A stretch of DNA of 64,000 bases from NCBI GenBank assembly GCA_965201045.1, contig OZ241746.1, forward strand, positions 4,836,001 to 4,900,000. The letters run 5' to 3'. The notes under the pieces were generated by a model. The model was not told where the DNA came from. It worked only from the letters and a program-made list of their open reading frames with translations, and searched no databases. Within the stretch, counting starts at the first letter, position 1. Every line of letters starts with the position of its first letter. This DNA is from JAPORK01 sp026710285 (GTDB lineage: Bacteria; Pseudomonadota; Gammaproteobacteria; Pseudomonadales; Endozoicomonadaceae). Below, piece after piece: positions 37,418 to 47,116 of the stretch. The translations under genes and the position numbers were made by a program.

Positions 37418-37490
37418 CTGTCTTTTATACACAAATTCTGATTAGTAGTTTTTGGCTGAATAATAAAAATCCTTGCTTTTAAACTGCTGA
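37418..37490. repeat. Dispersed repeat, second copy
   Basis: Matches 15740-15815 (CATACACAAATTCTG through CCTTGCTTTTAAACTGCTGA). It ends exactly where the IS3 element at 37491 begins, so the IS3 probably landed in or next to it. Confidence 0.7.
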
Positions 37491-37521
37491 TGATGTGGTC
37501 AACCTTTTTATTACAACCCAG

Positions 37522-38389
37522 TTAAGAAACATTTTCTAATTTTGTCATGACTTCTTCATACTCATTTGGACTCATATAATCCAATGTTGAATGTAGTAGT
37601 TGACTGTTATAAAACATCGTGATGTAATTTAGAATATCTTGCTGTGCCTCGTATCGTGTTTGATAATGACACCATTGCACCTGTTCCTGCTTTAAACGAC
37701 CAAAAAAACTTTCTGCTACTGCATTATCCCAGCAGTTACCTTTGCGACTCATACTGCCGGTACATTTCCATGCCTTAAGCAAATAGTTATAAGCATCACT
37801 GGCATATTGGCTTCCCGATCAGAATGCACAATTAGCCCGGCTTTTGGTTTTCGCTGCCAGAGAGCCATTTTTAGAGCATCACAAACTAATGCTGCTTTCA
37901 TGCGAGAACTCATACTCCAGCCAACAACTTTTCTGGAAAACAAATCAATCATTACTGCAAGATAAAGCCATCCTTCCTGTGTTGGAATGTAAGTAATATC
38001 AGAAACATAAGCCTGATCTGATGTGCTGATAGAAAATTGTCTGTCCAGTATATTCTCAAACACTGCTCTGTCATGATTACTATTTGTCGTAGTTTTATAT
38101 TTTTTCCGATATCTTACCTGAACACCTGCTTCTTTCATTAGCTTCACAGTACGCTTTCTACTGATCACATACCCTTTTCAATTCAATGTCTTCTTCACCC
38201 GTCTGCTACCATAACAATAACGGCTACTTTTAGCAATTTCCCGTATAGTATCCAATAGCTCCGAATGACAACGTGAATCAATTTGCTGTTGTTTCCTTGC
38301 ATATTGGTAATAGCCATTACGATGCACCCCCATAATTTTGCACATGAGATCCACAGGCCATTTTTGCTTATGCTGAGAAATAAATTCAT
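37522..38389 (-). pseudogene. IS3-family OrfB, broken by a stop and a frameshift
   Basis: Compared with copy 1, codon TTA of TLNLKGY is TGA here (near 38176), and one G is missing in the GATCGGGGAAGCC stretch (near 37815), so the reading changes frame after VHSDR. The DDE residues are spread over two frames. Conversely it keeps TGG (AAATGGCCTGTGG) where copy 1 has TAG. Neither copy in the window therefore encodes an intact OrfAB. Confidence 0.85.
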
Positions 38390-38392
38390 ATT

Positions 38393-38695
38393 TTACTGCG
38401 TTTCTTTGGCGAAGAAGACCGTTGCCTTTTTTAGTATTTCTTTCTCCATTTTAAGACGTTTATTTTCTGCTTTTAATTGCCTTATTTCGGTCTGCTCCGG
38501 AGTGAGTTTACCATTACCACGAAAAGCCTGACCATCACTATCTGCCTGATACTCACGTACCCAACGACCAAGCATTGGAGCACGAATTCCCAAACTTCGG
38601 GCAGCTTCTTCACGTGAATAACCCTGATCAATAACAAGGGAAACAGCATCTAATCTAAATTCTTTTGAATATTTTTTACGTATACCTGTTGTCAT
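38393..38695 (-). CDS. IS3-family transposase OrfA, copy 2
   Basis: A 100-residue HTH protein almost identical to the one at 16648 (YSREEAARSLGIRAPMLGRW, then LKAENKRLKMEKEILKKAT). It is intact, but its OrfB partner is broken, so it can at most bind ends of the element. Confidence 0.88.
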   Translation of the reverse strand: MTTGIRKKYSKEFRLDAVSLVIDQGYSREEAARSLGIRAPMLGRWVREYQADSDGQAFRGNGKLTPEQTEIRQLKAENKRLKMEKEILKKATVFFAKETQ

Positions 38696-38768
38696 TTTAT
38701 CTCTCCAGTTTTGGATATATTATATACCTTAACTGGGTTGGTAGGTTTCAAGGTACCACATCAGGTTC

Positions 38769-39119
38769 ATGGTGGACTCTTTTTTCGTTAAGAAGCGTCA
38801 GCGAATCGAAGCTCTCATGATGGTAATGACACTATGTCTGCTAGTATATAATTACGCTCAGCACAAACTCAGGAAGTCACTTAAATTAGCAAATGAAACC
38901 CTTCCAAACCAACTGGGAAAACCTGTTAAAAATCCGACAATGCGCTGGATTTTCCAGTTGATGGAAGGTATTGCGATTGTCAAGCTATATAACCCTGCAG
39001 AAAAAAGTTTCCGTGCAATGATAACTAACCTAAATGATACAAGGATAAAAATTATCAGGCTTCTTGGAAAAACAGCCTGTTTAATTTATGGAATCCAAAT
39101 GGAGATCGCGGGAATGTAG
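38769..39119 (+). pseudogene. IS1634-type transposase, C-terminal fragment
   Basis: The 116-residue frame reads SFFVKKRQRIEALMMVMTL, LLVYNYAQHKLRKSL, LPNQLGKPVKNPTMRWIFQL and MEGIAIVKLY, the end of an IS1634-family DDE transposase. The catalytic core is missing, removed at the IS3 boundary at 38763. No start or terminal repeat was identified. Confidence 0.75.
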
Positions 39120-39536
39120 GTTAGAAAATTCTCATAATTATATACGACCATAAAAGACATAAAAATAAACTTTTTATTGGGTATTTAAGTACTAAATTTT
39201 TTATCAGAATTTGATAAGTTATTGATTTTAAGTTTATAGATAGCATTGAAAGTATGGCTGAATAGTTACAAAAAATCTAACCAGGAAATAGGGCAATAAC
39301 AGGTCATTTCAGGAGATGCAATTGATATATTTATTTGTAATGACTCAGGCTTAATCTGACAATCACTGCTTGAAAACAGATAACTACCTGATCAGGTTTG
39401 AGTCACTACATTTTTACCTAACTCTGAGAACTGCCTTAATTGATTGTGCTTAATCTAAGGCAGTTACACAAAATTTGTTTACAGAGTCAACTACCCTGCT
39501 TCTTCTTAACTCAATTTAACTAATGAATCTTATTAT
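39120..39536. other. Intergenic with a hairpin
   Basis: About 420 bases without a gene. AACTGCCTTA at 39429 and TAAGGCAGTT ending at 39465 form a 10-base perfect stem, lying between the IS1634 fragment and the minus-strand gene at 39537; it could terminate the latter. Nothing else noted. Confidence 0.45.
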
Positions 39537-42500
39537 TTAATTATCGCCTTGATTAATTTGGTTGTCCCGCCAGTTTGTTGGTTTCATTGCTTGGTCTTCC
39601 ACATTTCTAGGAGCAGTTCGTCCTTTTTTGCACCTTGTTTCGTAACAATTCTTCGCGACAACAACCGTCACTGTACCTCCTACTAAAACGGCACAAGCTC
39701 CTAATGCTGCTGCAGTTCCAATGATTACCGTTTTGTTATCTTTATTACTATTGCTATTGCTATCACCTGTCGGTCTTAATGTTGTTGGTACTCCATCTCG
39801 ACTCTGACTGACAGATAAGCAGCCACCTTCATCAGGAATTGATACTGAAACCAGTTTATCTGAAACTATTTCTCCGCGACGCAAAAACCGGATATTTTCC
39901 TGGTTATCAATATCCAGTTTGTAAGCCATTGCTGTATCTACAGTCTCTGTTCGGTTCCATTCAGGATCCCAATTTTCTGAAGTCAGATTATAACGCATTA
40001 CATTAACCTTTCCTGCATCAGTACTATTGGTTACAGCCACGTATACCAACTCATCTTTAACCGTAGCAGCAAAAACATTTTCTGCATTCTCAGACCCAGA
40101 AAGCTTAATACTTTTGTAAGGTGTATCACCAAGGGTAACCGGTGTCATTCCGGTGCTATTGTTCGGCATATCTAACTGATACAGATCAATCGTCTCATTA
40201 CCTGGATTATTTACCAAAACGCTATCTTCTGTCATCAACAGAGGATTACCCCTAACAGGAAAAGTTTCTGCATGGTAGGTTTCAGAATCACCTGATAATT
40301 CTGCCGAAAACAGCTGTACACTTTGTCCTTTCTCTGCACCAGGATACAGACCCAGTAAACGTTGTTTGGTTACAAGCTGACTTACCGGAAGCTCTGTTAC
40401 CAACGATTCATTTTGAGCCTTTAATATTCTGATGTCCCCATTTTCTGAAAATAATCGGGTAAGCCGAACCAATCCTTCTTCATTTGCAGCAGGATTAACA
40501 GGATAAGTTTGTCGGGAAGTTAACCATGCTTCACCGCTTTGATTGTTTGCAACAACAATTCCATGCAGCTGATCATTAGGTAAATTACAAGTACAGTTAT
40601 CTTTTCTCATTTCAGTAGAACAAAATCTAAAATTTGCAAGACTCCAGTCACTTATATTTCTTGTATTTACCTTCTGTGCATCACACAAATCACTTAAATT
40701 GCCGTACAATATAGAACCAGCATCATCCCAGCTTGTTACCGGACACTGAGAAAGCGAGCAGTTTGTCTCCTGTGTAAGCGTACCCGAAAGTAAATCAATA
40801 AAATCTGATCTACGCTGTGGTCCCGGACAACCTGAAAACATTGCAGTATCATCACCAGAACCAGTAAAGTTGCTATTTGAAGTTCCGTTCCCTGCCATTA
40901 CTCCGGGTAACATACGCATCGTTGTTTCAGAAGCGATTACATGAGGATCGTCTCTGCTAAGATTTTCTGTTATATTTCTCTGATCGGAATCAGGCGCAAT
41001 AAATGTACAATGAACTCCGTGTTGTTTGACAATATTATCTCTGCCTGCTGTAAACTGATTAGCAACCAGTCTTTCACCGTTTGGATAATAGTTATCTGCA
41101 TTAATAGTAGCATTTACGCCTTGTTGATAAAATATGTTCTCATTACCGCCAGCCTTGTCAAACATAGGTGCATCATATAGTTGACCGGCATTTTTAACTG
41201 TGATTCGATTATTGTTACCTGAAATTTCGGTTGCAATAAGACCAGTACCATCAGGAATCTCTGTTATATTAGCAGGTTGACCAACCAAACTAATCCGGTT
41301 ATCATTACCGGTGATATTGGCTGCCATCGGGCGCAACGTATCACACGCCTCTGCCTGTTGAACCGCCAACATATTTCCAGAAGATACCACGTCAGCAACA
41401 ACCGAAACCGATGTATTGCCGGACTGGCAAAGATTGATATTTCCTTCAACGTTAGCATTACGCATACAACCCAACAGTGGAGCTGTTGAATCATTTGCAT
41501 GGAGTGTAAAGTTTCCTGTACTAAGTGATCCGGAAAAGGGTGCACTGCAATTAGGAAACAGTGGCAAAGAATCTGTATCGCCAAGATAAATATCTTCTGC
41601 CATTCTAAAATTACCTGTAGGATTTCCTTCTAAAGTCTTGGCATAATCCCGGGCGAACAGTGGAACACTTTCTTGCATGCCACAATTACCATCAGGACCA
41701 CACCTTGGGGGAACTTGTGCGTGTCCACTCATCATCGTGGTACAGAATACAGCGGTAACAAGAGCCGCTGTTGCCCATTTGTTGTTGAATGGATTTACTC
41801 CACTTTTTCCTGAAGAAGGCGCACTTTTTTGTTCAACATGTACCATGTCCTGCATTTCTGCATAAGTTGGTACCAGATTATCAGATATAACCGGTGTAAC
41901 TTCTTCTTCATTTAGTTCATAAGTGGCAAACACATGATTTCTTTGATACTCATATCCTTGCTTTTTAAGATAAAAAATGATTCTTGCCTTTTTTTCATCA
42001 TCTACAGCTGCAAGATCCGACAATTTTTCAAATCGTTCTGAAAAAGTAAGTTTTTTTTCAGGTACTGAAACAAATGGTCTCACAAAATATTGCAGAAGAG
42101 AAAAAGAAGATTGCGAAGTAACATCCGAAGAAAAATTTGCTTCATGAAAGGGTTGTTTTAAAAACTCTAAGATAAGGGTTGCAACAGGATCTTTTTGCTG
42201 TGCACGCTGCTCAAGATGAAAAAGCATTCCTTTAATAGTAATGGTAAGTGTTTTAACCGCATCACCTTCATCTTTATAGTATATGGAACTATATTGTTTT
42301 AATAAAGAATCAAAGAGTACACTTTTTGTTAGCGTCAGTGCTTTTTTGCTATCGATAGCATGAATCAGATCATCAACAGGAAATCCGCTGTTGAATGTTT
42401 TTAGCACAGTTAACAATTTAGAATCATTATTTTTTAATTCAGATCGCCCCTGATCTTTTGATGTGTATGCTGTGATTGTAACAACTGGGGTTTGCTTTGC

Positions 42501-42788
42501 TACTTCACTATCTGATAAATAATAAAGACTATTAATAAACTCAACCGGTGCATCTCCATGACGCGCCAAAACATCATACAGATTAACTGGTTGTTGATCG
42601 GCAGAGTGAGTGGCTTCTTCTTCAGCAGACAGCGCATTACCTGATAAAATTAGCGCAAAACTAAAAATTACAGGCAGTATTACCGTAAATAATCTGCAAC
42701 TGCGATAATAAAAAAATTGCTTTAGCAATAGTAAAAAATTGCTAATTAGTTTATTTTCTTTTTCATTACTAAACATTTTTATATTCAT
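39537..42788 (-). CDS. Giant membrane-anchored, sequon-rich protein with internal signal-like segment
   Basis: The 1083-residue protein starts at ATG 42788 (AAAGAG upstream). A signal peptide lies at about 35-55 (VILPVIFSFALILSGNALSA). Residues 56-330 are helical, without a known family. A second hydrophobic, signal-like segment at about 337-360 (WATAALVTAVFCTTMMSGHA) precedes QVPPRCG. Residues about 400-950 are predicted beta/coil, with about 22 N-x-S/T sequons (NFT, NTS, NIT, NCS, NQS, NST and others) and paired cysteines. A C-terminal membrane helix at about 1016-1040 (TAAALGACAVLVGGTVTVVV) is followed by a short basic tail. This is type I topology like a eukaryotic surface glycoprotein. 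I cannot name a function. Confidence 0.65.
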   Translation of the reverse strand: MNIKMFSNEKENKLISNFLLLLKQFFYYRSCRLFTVILPVIFSFALILSGNALSAEEEATHSADQQPVNLYDVLARHGDAPVEFINSLYYLSDSEVAKQTPVVTITAYTSKDQGRSELKNNDSKLLTVLKTFNSGFPVDDLIHAIDSKKALTLTKSVLFDSLLKQYSSIYYKDEGDAVKTLTITIKGMLFHLEQRAQQKDPVATLILEFLKQPFHEANFSSDVTSQSSFSLLQYFVRPFVSVPEKKLTFSERFEKLSDLAAVDDEKKARIIFYLKKQGYEYQRNHVFATYELNEEEVTPVISDNLVPTYAEMQDMVHVEQKSAPSSGKSGVNPFNNKWATAALVTAVFCTTMMSGHAQVPPRCGPDGNCGMQESVPLFARDYAKTLEGNPTGNFRMAEDIYLGDTDSLPLFPNCSAPFSGSLSTGNFTLHANDSTAPLLGCMRNANVEGNINLCQSGNTSVSVVADVVSSGNMLAVQQAEACDTLRPMAANITGNDNRISLVGQPANITEIPDGTGLIATEISGNNNRITVKNAGQLYDAPMFDKAGGNENIFYQQGVNATINADNYYPNGERLVANQFTAGRDNIVKQHGVHCTFIAPDSDQRNITENLSRDDPHVIASETTMRMLPGVMAGNGTSNSNFTGSGDDTAMFSGCPGPQRRSDFIDLLSGTLTQETNCSLSQCPVTSWDDAGSILYGNLSDLCDAQKVNTRNISDWSLANFRFCSTEMRKDNCTCNLPNDQLHGIVVANNQSGEAWLTSRQTYPVNPAANEEGLVRLTRLFSENGDIRILKAQNESLVTELPVSQLVTKQRLLGLYPGAEKGQSVQLFSAELSGDSETYHAETFPVRGNPLLMTEDSVLVNNPGNETIDLYQLDMPNNSTGMTPVTLGDTPYKSIKLSGSENAENVFAATVKDELVYVAVTNSTDAGKVNVMRYNLTSENWDPEWNRTETVDTAMAYKLDIDNQENIRFLRRGEIVSDKLVSVSIPDEGGCLSVSQSRDGVPTTLRPTGDSNSNSNKDNKTVIIGTAAALGACAVLVGGTVTVVVAKNCYETRCKKGRTAPRNVEDQAMKPTNWRDNQINQGDN

Positions 42789-43371
42789 TATACGACTCTT
42801 TTTATTATTATGAATTTTTCTAATGAAAAACATGCAAAAATTTTGCAAAAGAGAGTGTAGCAATAAAATGAACAGACACAACTTTATATTTACAATTTTT
42901 TTAAATAAAAATTGTCGTGTTTTAGCAGAATGTGAAATAATCAGAACTCACTAAGCAGCTGCCTGCTATAGTAAAAGTTGCTGCATATGACAAAATTATT
43001 TCTCACTTTTGAAAACAAAATAGCAGTTTTTTTGTAGTGAGCTGATAAACCGAATATGGCTGACCAAAAAAACTCTACTCCGATGGGGGTTAATTCGTTT
43101 GCTATTAGTAAGATCCTTCGCTATTTTTTTATTATCAACATAATAAACAGCTCAGTTAACAATTTAAAATAACCGGCTTTATCTGTTTAAAAAAATGCTT
43201 TCAGACCGAAAGATTAAAAGTGTTGCAAACATTCTTTAAAAATAACTAAAAAAAAACAAACACTTAAGCTGTTGATTGGTTTTGCTGTGTTTATAAAGGT
43301 TTATCTTTGTTAAATTAATAACTTACAAGAATAGTTTGAATAATCAAGAGACCGCATGGAGAAAAAGATAG
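42789..43371. other. Intergenic, no gene seen
   Basis: About 580 AT-rich bases between divergently transcribed genes; both promoters must lie here. No RNA gene or repeat recognised. Confidence 0.45.
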
Positions 43372-43932
43372 ATGATGTCACCGATACTGGAAAAGTTTAT
43401 TGATAAATGCAAGCAACAGGTGAATCAGGATAATTCACCCATTGCCTGTGTAGAAGGGCTGATCCCTGAAGTAAAAATACTGATGTCACAAGCAGATAAA
43501 TGGATACAATCAGAACATCTGCTGGCCTGTGATGACCATTATGCAAGGAATGTTGTTTACCTGGATGAAAAAAATGAATTAGGTCTGTATGTACTGGTGT
43601 GGAATCCGGGTCAGTGGACTGCTATTCACGATCATGGAACATGGGGCGTTGTTGGTATTTTAAATGGTACCTTCCATGAACGGCATTTTATCAGAAAAGA
43701 TGCACAACATCATTCTGCCAATACAGATATTAAGTTAGTTAATACAGGATCCGTCTTATTATCTTCCGGATCGCTGACCAGTTTTATTCCGGACCCTGAT
43801 CATATTCATACTTCTGGAAATTCAGGTTCAGATCAGGTAATATCAGTTCATCTGTATGGACATTCTATGGTCGGTTTCAATATTTATGATTTAAATAAAG
43901 GAGAGCGCCACTGGTTTAATGCCAGCAAATGA
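43372..43932 (+). CDS. Cysteine-dioxygenase-like cupin
   Basis: The 186 residues fit the type I cysteine (or 3-mercaptopropionate) dioxygenase cupin family. The iron-binding His pair is His86 and His88 in AIHDHGTWGVVGIL; the third His is in PDPDHIHTSGN (His144 or His146). The enzyme would oxidise a thiol substrate with O2. The start is the first of two ATGs at 43372/43375. The 56-base gap to mazG in the same direction allows co-transcription. The substrate cannot be read from the sequence. Confidence 0.8.
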   Translation: MMSPILEKFIDKCKQQVNQDNSPIACVEGLIPEVKILMSQADKWIQSEHLLACDDHYARNVVYLDEKNELGLYVLVWNPGQWTAIHDHGTWGVVGILNGTFHERHFIRKDAQHHSANTDIKLVNTGSVLLSSGSLTSFIPDPDHIHTSGNSGSDQVISVHLYGHSMVGFNIYDLNKGERHWFNASK

Positions 43933-43988
43933 TGACAACAAACAGATATTAATTAATTTTTCAAATAAGACAGCACATTGTAATTATT

Positions 43989-44810
43989 ATGCAACGCTAT
44001 ACTATTAAAGATTTAATTTTTCTGATGCAGCAATTGAGAAATACTGAACATGGTTGTCCCTGGGATGTCAAACAAACATTTGAAACCATTGCCCGCTATA
44101 CGATTGAAGAAGCCTATGAAGTTGCAGATGCTATTACCAGCAAAGACTTCAACCATCTGAAAGAAGAATTAGGCGATCTGTTACTACAAGTCATTTTCCA
44201 TGCGCAAATGGCTGATGAAAAATCTCTGTTTAACTTTAATGATGTCGTACATACCCTGGTAACTAAGCTTATTCGCCGACATCCACACGTTTTTCCTGAA
44301 GGTGACTTATACGCTCCACTTGCAAAAAGCACGCTGACAGATGATCAGGTAAAAAACCTGTGGGAAAAAATAAAACAACAGGAAGAAAAAGAGCGACAGG
44401 AAAAAAACAATACATCGGGCTTGTTAACCGGTGTTGCACGTGCGTTACCCGCATTAAAACGGGCACAAAAAATTCAGGAAAAAGCTGCTCATCATGGTTT
44501 TGACTGGCAGGAAGCACAACCCGTTTTTGCTAAACTGCGTGAAGAATCAGATGAGCTGGAACAAGCCTGCAAAAGCAATAATGCAGAAGCGACAGAAGAA
44601 GAATTTGGCGATCTGCTTTTTACCATGGTTAATCTGTCGAGACATCTGCAATTAAATGCAGAGCAGTCACTTGACAAAGCCTGCCATAAATTTATAAAGC
44701 GTTTTGCTTATATTGAAGAAAAACTTGCGCAACAAGAAAAAACAGTTAACGCATGCTCTCCTGAAGAACTGGACTTGCTGTGGAATGAAGCCAAACAATT
44801 CACTACCTGA
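43989..44810 (+). CDS. mazG: Nucleoside triphosphate pyrophosphohydrolase MazG
   Basis: Hydrolyses NTPs to NMP and pyrophosphate and can lower ppGpp. The 273 residues hold two MazG domains. The first has GCPWDVKQTFETIARYTIEE, EAYEV and ELGDLLLQVIFHAQMA (metal-binding EExxE/ExxD). The second has KLREESDELEQACK and EFGDLLFTMVNLSRHL. It is convergent with the methyltransferase gene 78 bases away. Confidence 0.94.
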   Translation: MQRYTIKDLIFLMQQLRNTEHGCPWDVKQTFETIARYTIEEAYEVADAITSKDFNHLKEELGDLLLQVIFHAQMADEKSLFNFNDVVHTLVTKLIRRHPHVFPEGDLYAPLAKSTLTDDQVKNLWEKIKQQEEKERQEKNNTSGLLTGVARALPALKRAQKIQEKAAHHGFDWQEAQPVFAKLREESDELEQACKSNNAEATEEEFGDLLFTMVNLSRHLQLNAEQSLDKACHKFIKRFAYIEEKLAQQEKTVNACSPEELDLLWNEAKQFTT

Positions 44811-44888
44811 ACAAACCACAGCAATGGATGACTAATGGATGATTGAAGTAATCTGTGCAGTTGCAGATGCATTATCCGAAATCACTCG

Positions 44889-46076
44889 TTAACTCTTTTT
44901 TATAAGAGCTGATATTTGTAAAGCAGGTGACAGGATAACTTCCATACCTTCAATATCTGTTGCTGCTTCAAACAGGTCTTCTTCTAAAGACGTTTTTATC
45001 AAAACAGAGCGTTTAGACTTCTTTGTTAGCATCGCTTTTGCCAACAATGATGCTGCCTGCTCTAATGTCTCATTCTGTTTTTGCACACGAATTAATATGG
45101 GAGAATTCTCATATTGCTCCACAAGAATTGCATCTATTCCTTTATTTCTTTGAACTGCATTGAATGTTATTCCCTGCAAATAATTTAAAGCAGCTGCATC
45201 TGCATTTACATATGAATCTCTTCCTTTTTTTAAAAGGTTTGACTCTGTCTTTACAGGATTATCTAACCGATCATTAGTTAGTGCTACAGCATCTTTTGAT
45301 TCATCAATACCGATATAGTTTCTGTTTAAAAGCTTTGATGCAACGCAAGTGGTTCCACTACCACAAAACGGATCTAAAATGACACCTCCTTCTTCAGTTA
45401 CTAATTTAATGATTTGTTCTAACAGCAAAAGTGGCTTTTGAGTAGGATAGCCAACTCTCTCTTTTGCTTTTGGATTTAAGTACGGTATATCCCAAACGTC
45501 GCTTAATGGAACACCTTTTTTCTTGTCTCCATTTTTTATATTTCCTGAGCTATCTTTGTCATAAACAGACTTATTATGTTTATCTCTTGTTCGTCTTTGG
45601 AGAATTTGATCGATGTTTGTTGTTTCCGAGTATGATGTATAAATTGTATTAAATTTAAAGTTTTTGGTTTTTGAATAAAAGTAAATATTTTGGTGACCAG
45701 GAAGAAGTCCTTTCCTGGAGTTTGACCACCTTTTGTAAGTCCAAATAATTTCTGACTGAAAGTTAACCGGACCAAAAACCTGATCTAATATTGCACGGAC
45801 TATATGTTCACCACTTTTATCACAATGCACAAATATTGATCCTGTATCCTTCAACAAAATACGCATTATTTCTATTCGGTCTTTCAGGAATTTAGCATAA
45901 CTCCGATCACTTCTCCAACTGTCATCAAAGCTGAATTCCTTAGTTCGATCACGACTTTTTAAAGTGTGCTTTCGTTCAGTGAAAAATGGTGGATCAAGAT
46001 AAATAAGATCAACGGAATTTTTCTCTATTAATCTCATTTTATCTAAACAATCGCCATGGAGAATTTTGTTAATCAT
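44889..46076 (-). CDS. Beta-class DNA methyltransferase, partner of the ApaLI-type endonuclease
   Basis: The 395-residue enzyme methylates DNA with S-adenosylmethionine. Motif IV comes first (Asp28-Pro-Pro-Phe31 in IYLDPPFFTER), then the target-recognition region, then motif X/I (GYPTQKP and LDPFCGSGTTCVASKLL, near 210-250), the beta order. DPPF suggests N6-adenine rather than cytosine; the product was not determined. The C-terminal about 120 residues beyond the catalytic domain are extra and unassigned. ATG 46076 overlapped the original endonuclease stop by 8 bases, so the two were translationally coupled before the MITE inserted. Confidence 0.9.
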   Translation of the reverse strand: MINKILHGDCLDKMRLIEKNSVDLIYLDPPFFTERKHTLKSRDRTKEFSFDDSWRSDRSYAKFLKDRIEIMRILLKDTGSIFVHCDKSGEHIVRAILDQVFGPVNFQSEIIWTYKRWSNSRKGLLPGHQNIYFYSKTKNFKFNTIYTSYSETTNIDQILQRRTRDKHNKSVYDKDSSGNIKNGDKKKGVPLSDVWDIPYLNPKAKERVGYPTQKPLLLLEQIIKLVTEEGGVILDPFCGSGTTCVASKLLNRNYIGIDESKDAVALTNDRLDNPVKTESNLLKKGRDSYVNADAAALNYLQGITFNAVQRNKGIDAILVEQYENSPILIRVQKQNETLEQAASLLAKAMLTKKSKRSVLIKTSLEEDLFEAATDIEGMEVILSPALQISALIKKS

Positions 46077-46137
46077 CAGCCATTTCCTGATCTCGTTTAG
46101 CAGCGATTTCCATTAAAATTGCTTTCAGGTCATAGCC

Positions 46138-46342
46138 CAGGGCTTACGCACCAATAGAATCATTCTCATTTGAAGCTTCATATAACACTTTTTTGAGACT
46201 CAATCTGTGCATTTTAACTTCTAACTGACCGTTGATCTGTTTTTGATAAGGTATAAAACTATGAACATCTGTACATTTTGTGCTTAAAAAGTAATTGTTT
46301 TATTTGGTTATTAAGAATCATTCTCTTGGTGCGTAAGCCCTG
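46138..46342. repeat. MITE-B copy 3, inside the endonuclease 3' end
   Basis: A 205-base element with ends CAGGGCTTACGCACC and GGTGCGTAAGCCCTG and a perfect 10-base duplication GGTCATAGCC at 46128-46137 and 46343-46352. It lies within the last codons of the endonuclease gene and supplies a new stop codon at 46311. Confidence 0.95.
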
Positions 46343-47075
46343 GGTCATAGCCGCTGATATTTTTCAGGTAATCCCAAGCCTCATCGCCAGCATAGTATTC
46401 ACCATCTACACCTGCATAAATAGTTTTTAATGTTTCCTGTATTTGAATAGCTTGCTCTCTCTGCGGGTAATAGAACATGACCCGAACAGGTTTATAACCG
46501 TGTGATTTTATCACCTTTACACGGGTGTGCTCTTTGGTGATGTGATCACCGTCAGTTGTAGCATCTCTCCATTTCAGCTCTACAGCGTCGCTACCATTCA
46601 GAAAATCGATTTCAAAAGTTTTTGGCTTTGCGCCAATGGTGTTTTCAACCAGAGTTTTTCCACCCCGGCTATTTGCAAAAAACATACATAAAGTAGCTGC
46701 CTCTTCCAAGAATGATCCTGCATACTTATATAAAAAACGACCCGTGTTTTGATACTCGTCGATTAAAACTCCCTCATCATGAGGTATACCTAAAACACGA
46801 TAGATCAGGTAATGCGAGTTATCATCTTTCTGCATCTCTTCTTTGCGTGCAGTAATTTTACTTTTTAAATTTCCGGCATATTCATCTGCAAGATTACTAA
46901 CCTTTTCTTTTAATAGCCTCAGAGAATCACCATTAAGCATTGCCCGATTAATTCGTTCTCTTTCATAAGCACAGACCGCATTAATCAGTTCAGCTTTTTT
47001 CTTCTCCCTGATATCGATATCTAATGATTTACAATATTCATCAAGTTCTTTTTTGTTCATTTTTTCAATTTTCAT
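46311..47075 (-). CDS. ApaLI-type restriction endonuclease, C-terminus replaced by a MITE
   Basis: I recognise the ApaLI family (target GTGCAC in characterised members), with the signature HYLIYRVLGIPHDEGVLIDEY, NTGRFLYKYAGSFLEEA and FEIDFLNGSDAVELKWRDA. The nuclease core is PD-(D/E)xK: Asp157 in FEIDF, Glu166 and Lys168 in VELKW. The start is ATG 47075 with AGGAAG upstream; a longer in-frame reading to 47162 is non-coding leader. MITE-B inserted after SGYD: the natural end (LKAILMEIAAKRDQEMADD and stop at 46069, by removing the MITE) is replaced by PGLTHQENDS. The family core is intact, so activity may remain. Confidence 0.88.
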   Translation of the reverse strand: MKIEKMNKKELDEYCKSLDIDIREKKKAELINAVCAYERERINRAMLNGDSLRLLKEKVSNLADEYAGNLKSKITARKEEMQKDDNSHYLIYRVLGIPHDEGVLIDEYQNTGRFLYKYAGSFLEEAATLCMFFANSRGGKTLVENTIGAKPKTFEIDFLNGSDAVELKWRDATTDGDHITKEHTRVKVIKSHGYKPVRVMFYYPQREQAIQIQETLKTIYAGVDGEYYAGDEAWDYLKNISGYDPGLTHQENDS

Positions 47076-47116
47076 AATTCTTCCTGAGTTACTCAGATGC
47101 CCGGTCTTGCAAGGGG

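Larger units (their letters stand above)
37491..38763 (-). mobile_element. IS3-family element, copy 2
   Basis: A 1273-base near-identical inverse copy of 16580-17853, with ends TGATGTGGTCAACC and GGTACCACATCA. No target duplication is seen (TGA and GGT flanks). On its right it abuts a truncated IS1634-type transposase, so that element was probably split or deleted at this point. Confidence 0.88.

Noticed and set aside
44830..44890. A third attC site after the methyltransferase
   Set aside because: GTTAACGAG at the stop is suggestive, but no matching arm or central GGTGCRCC was found.
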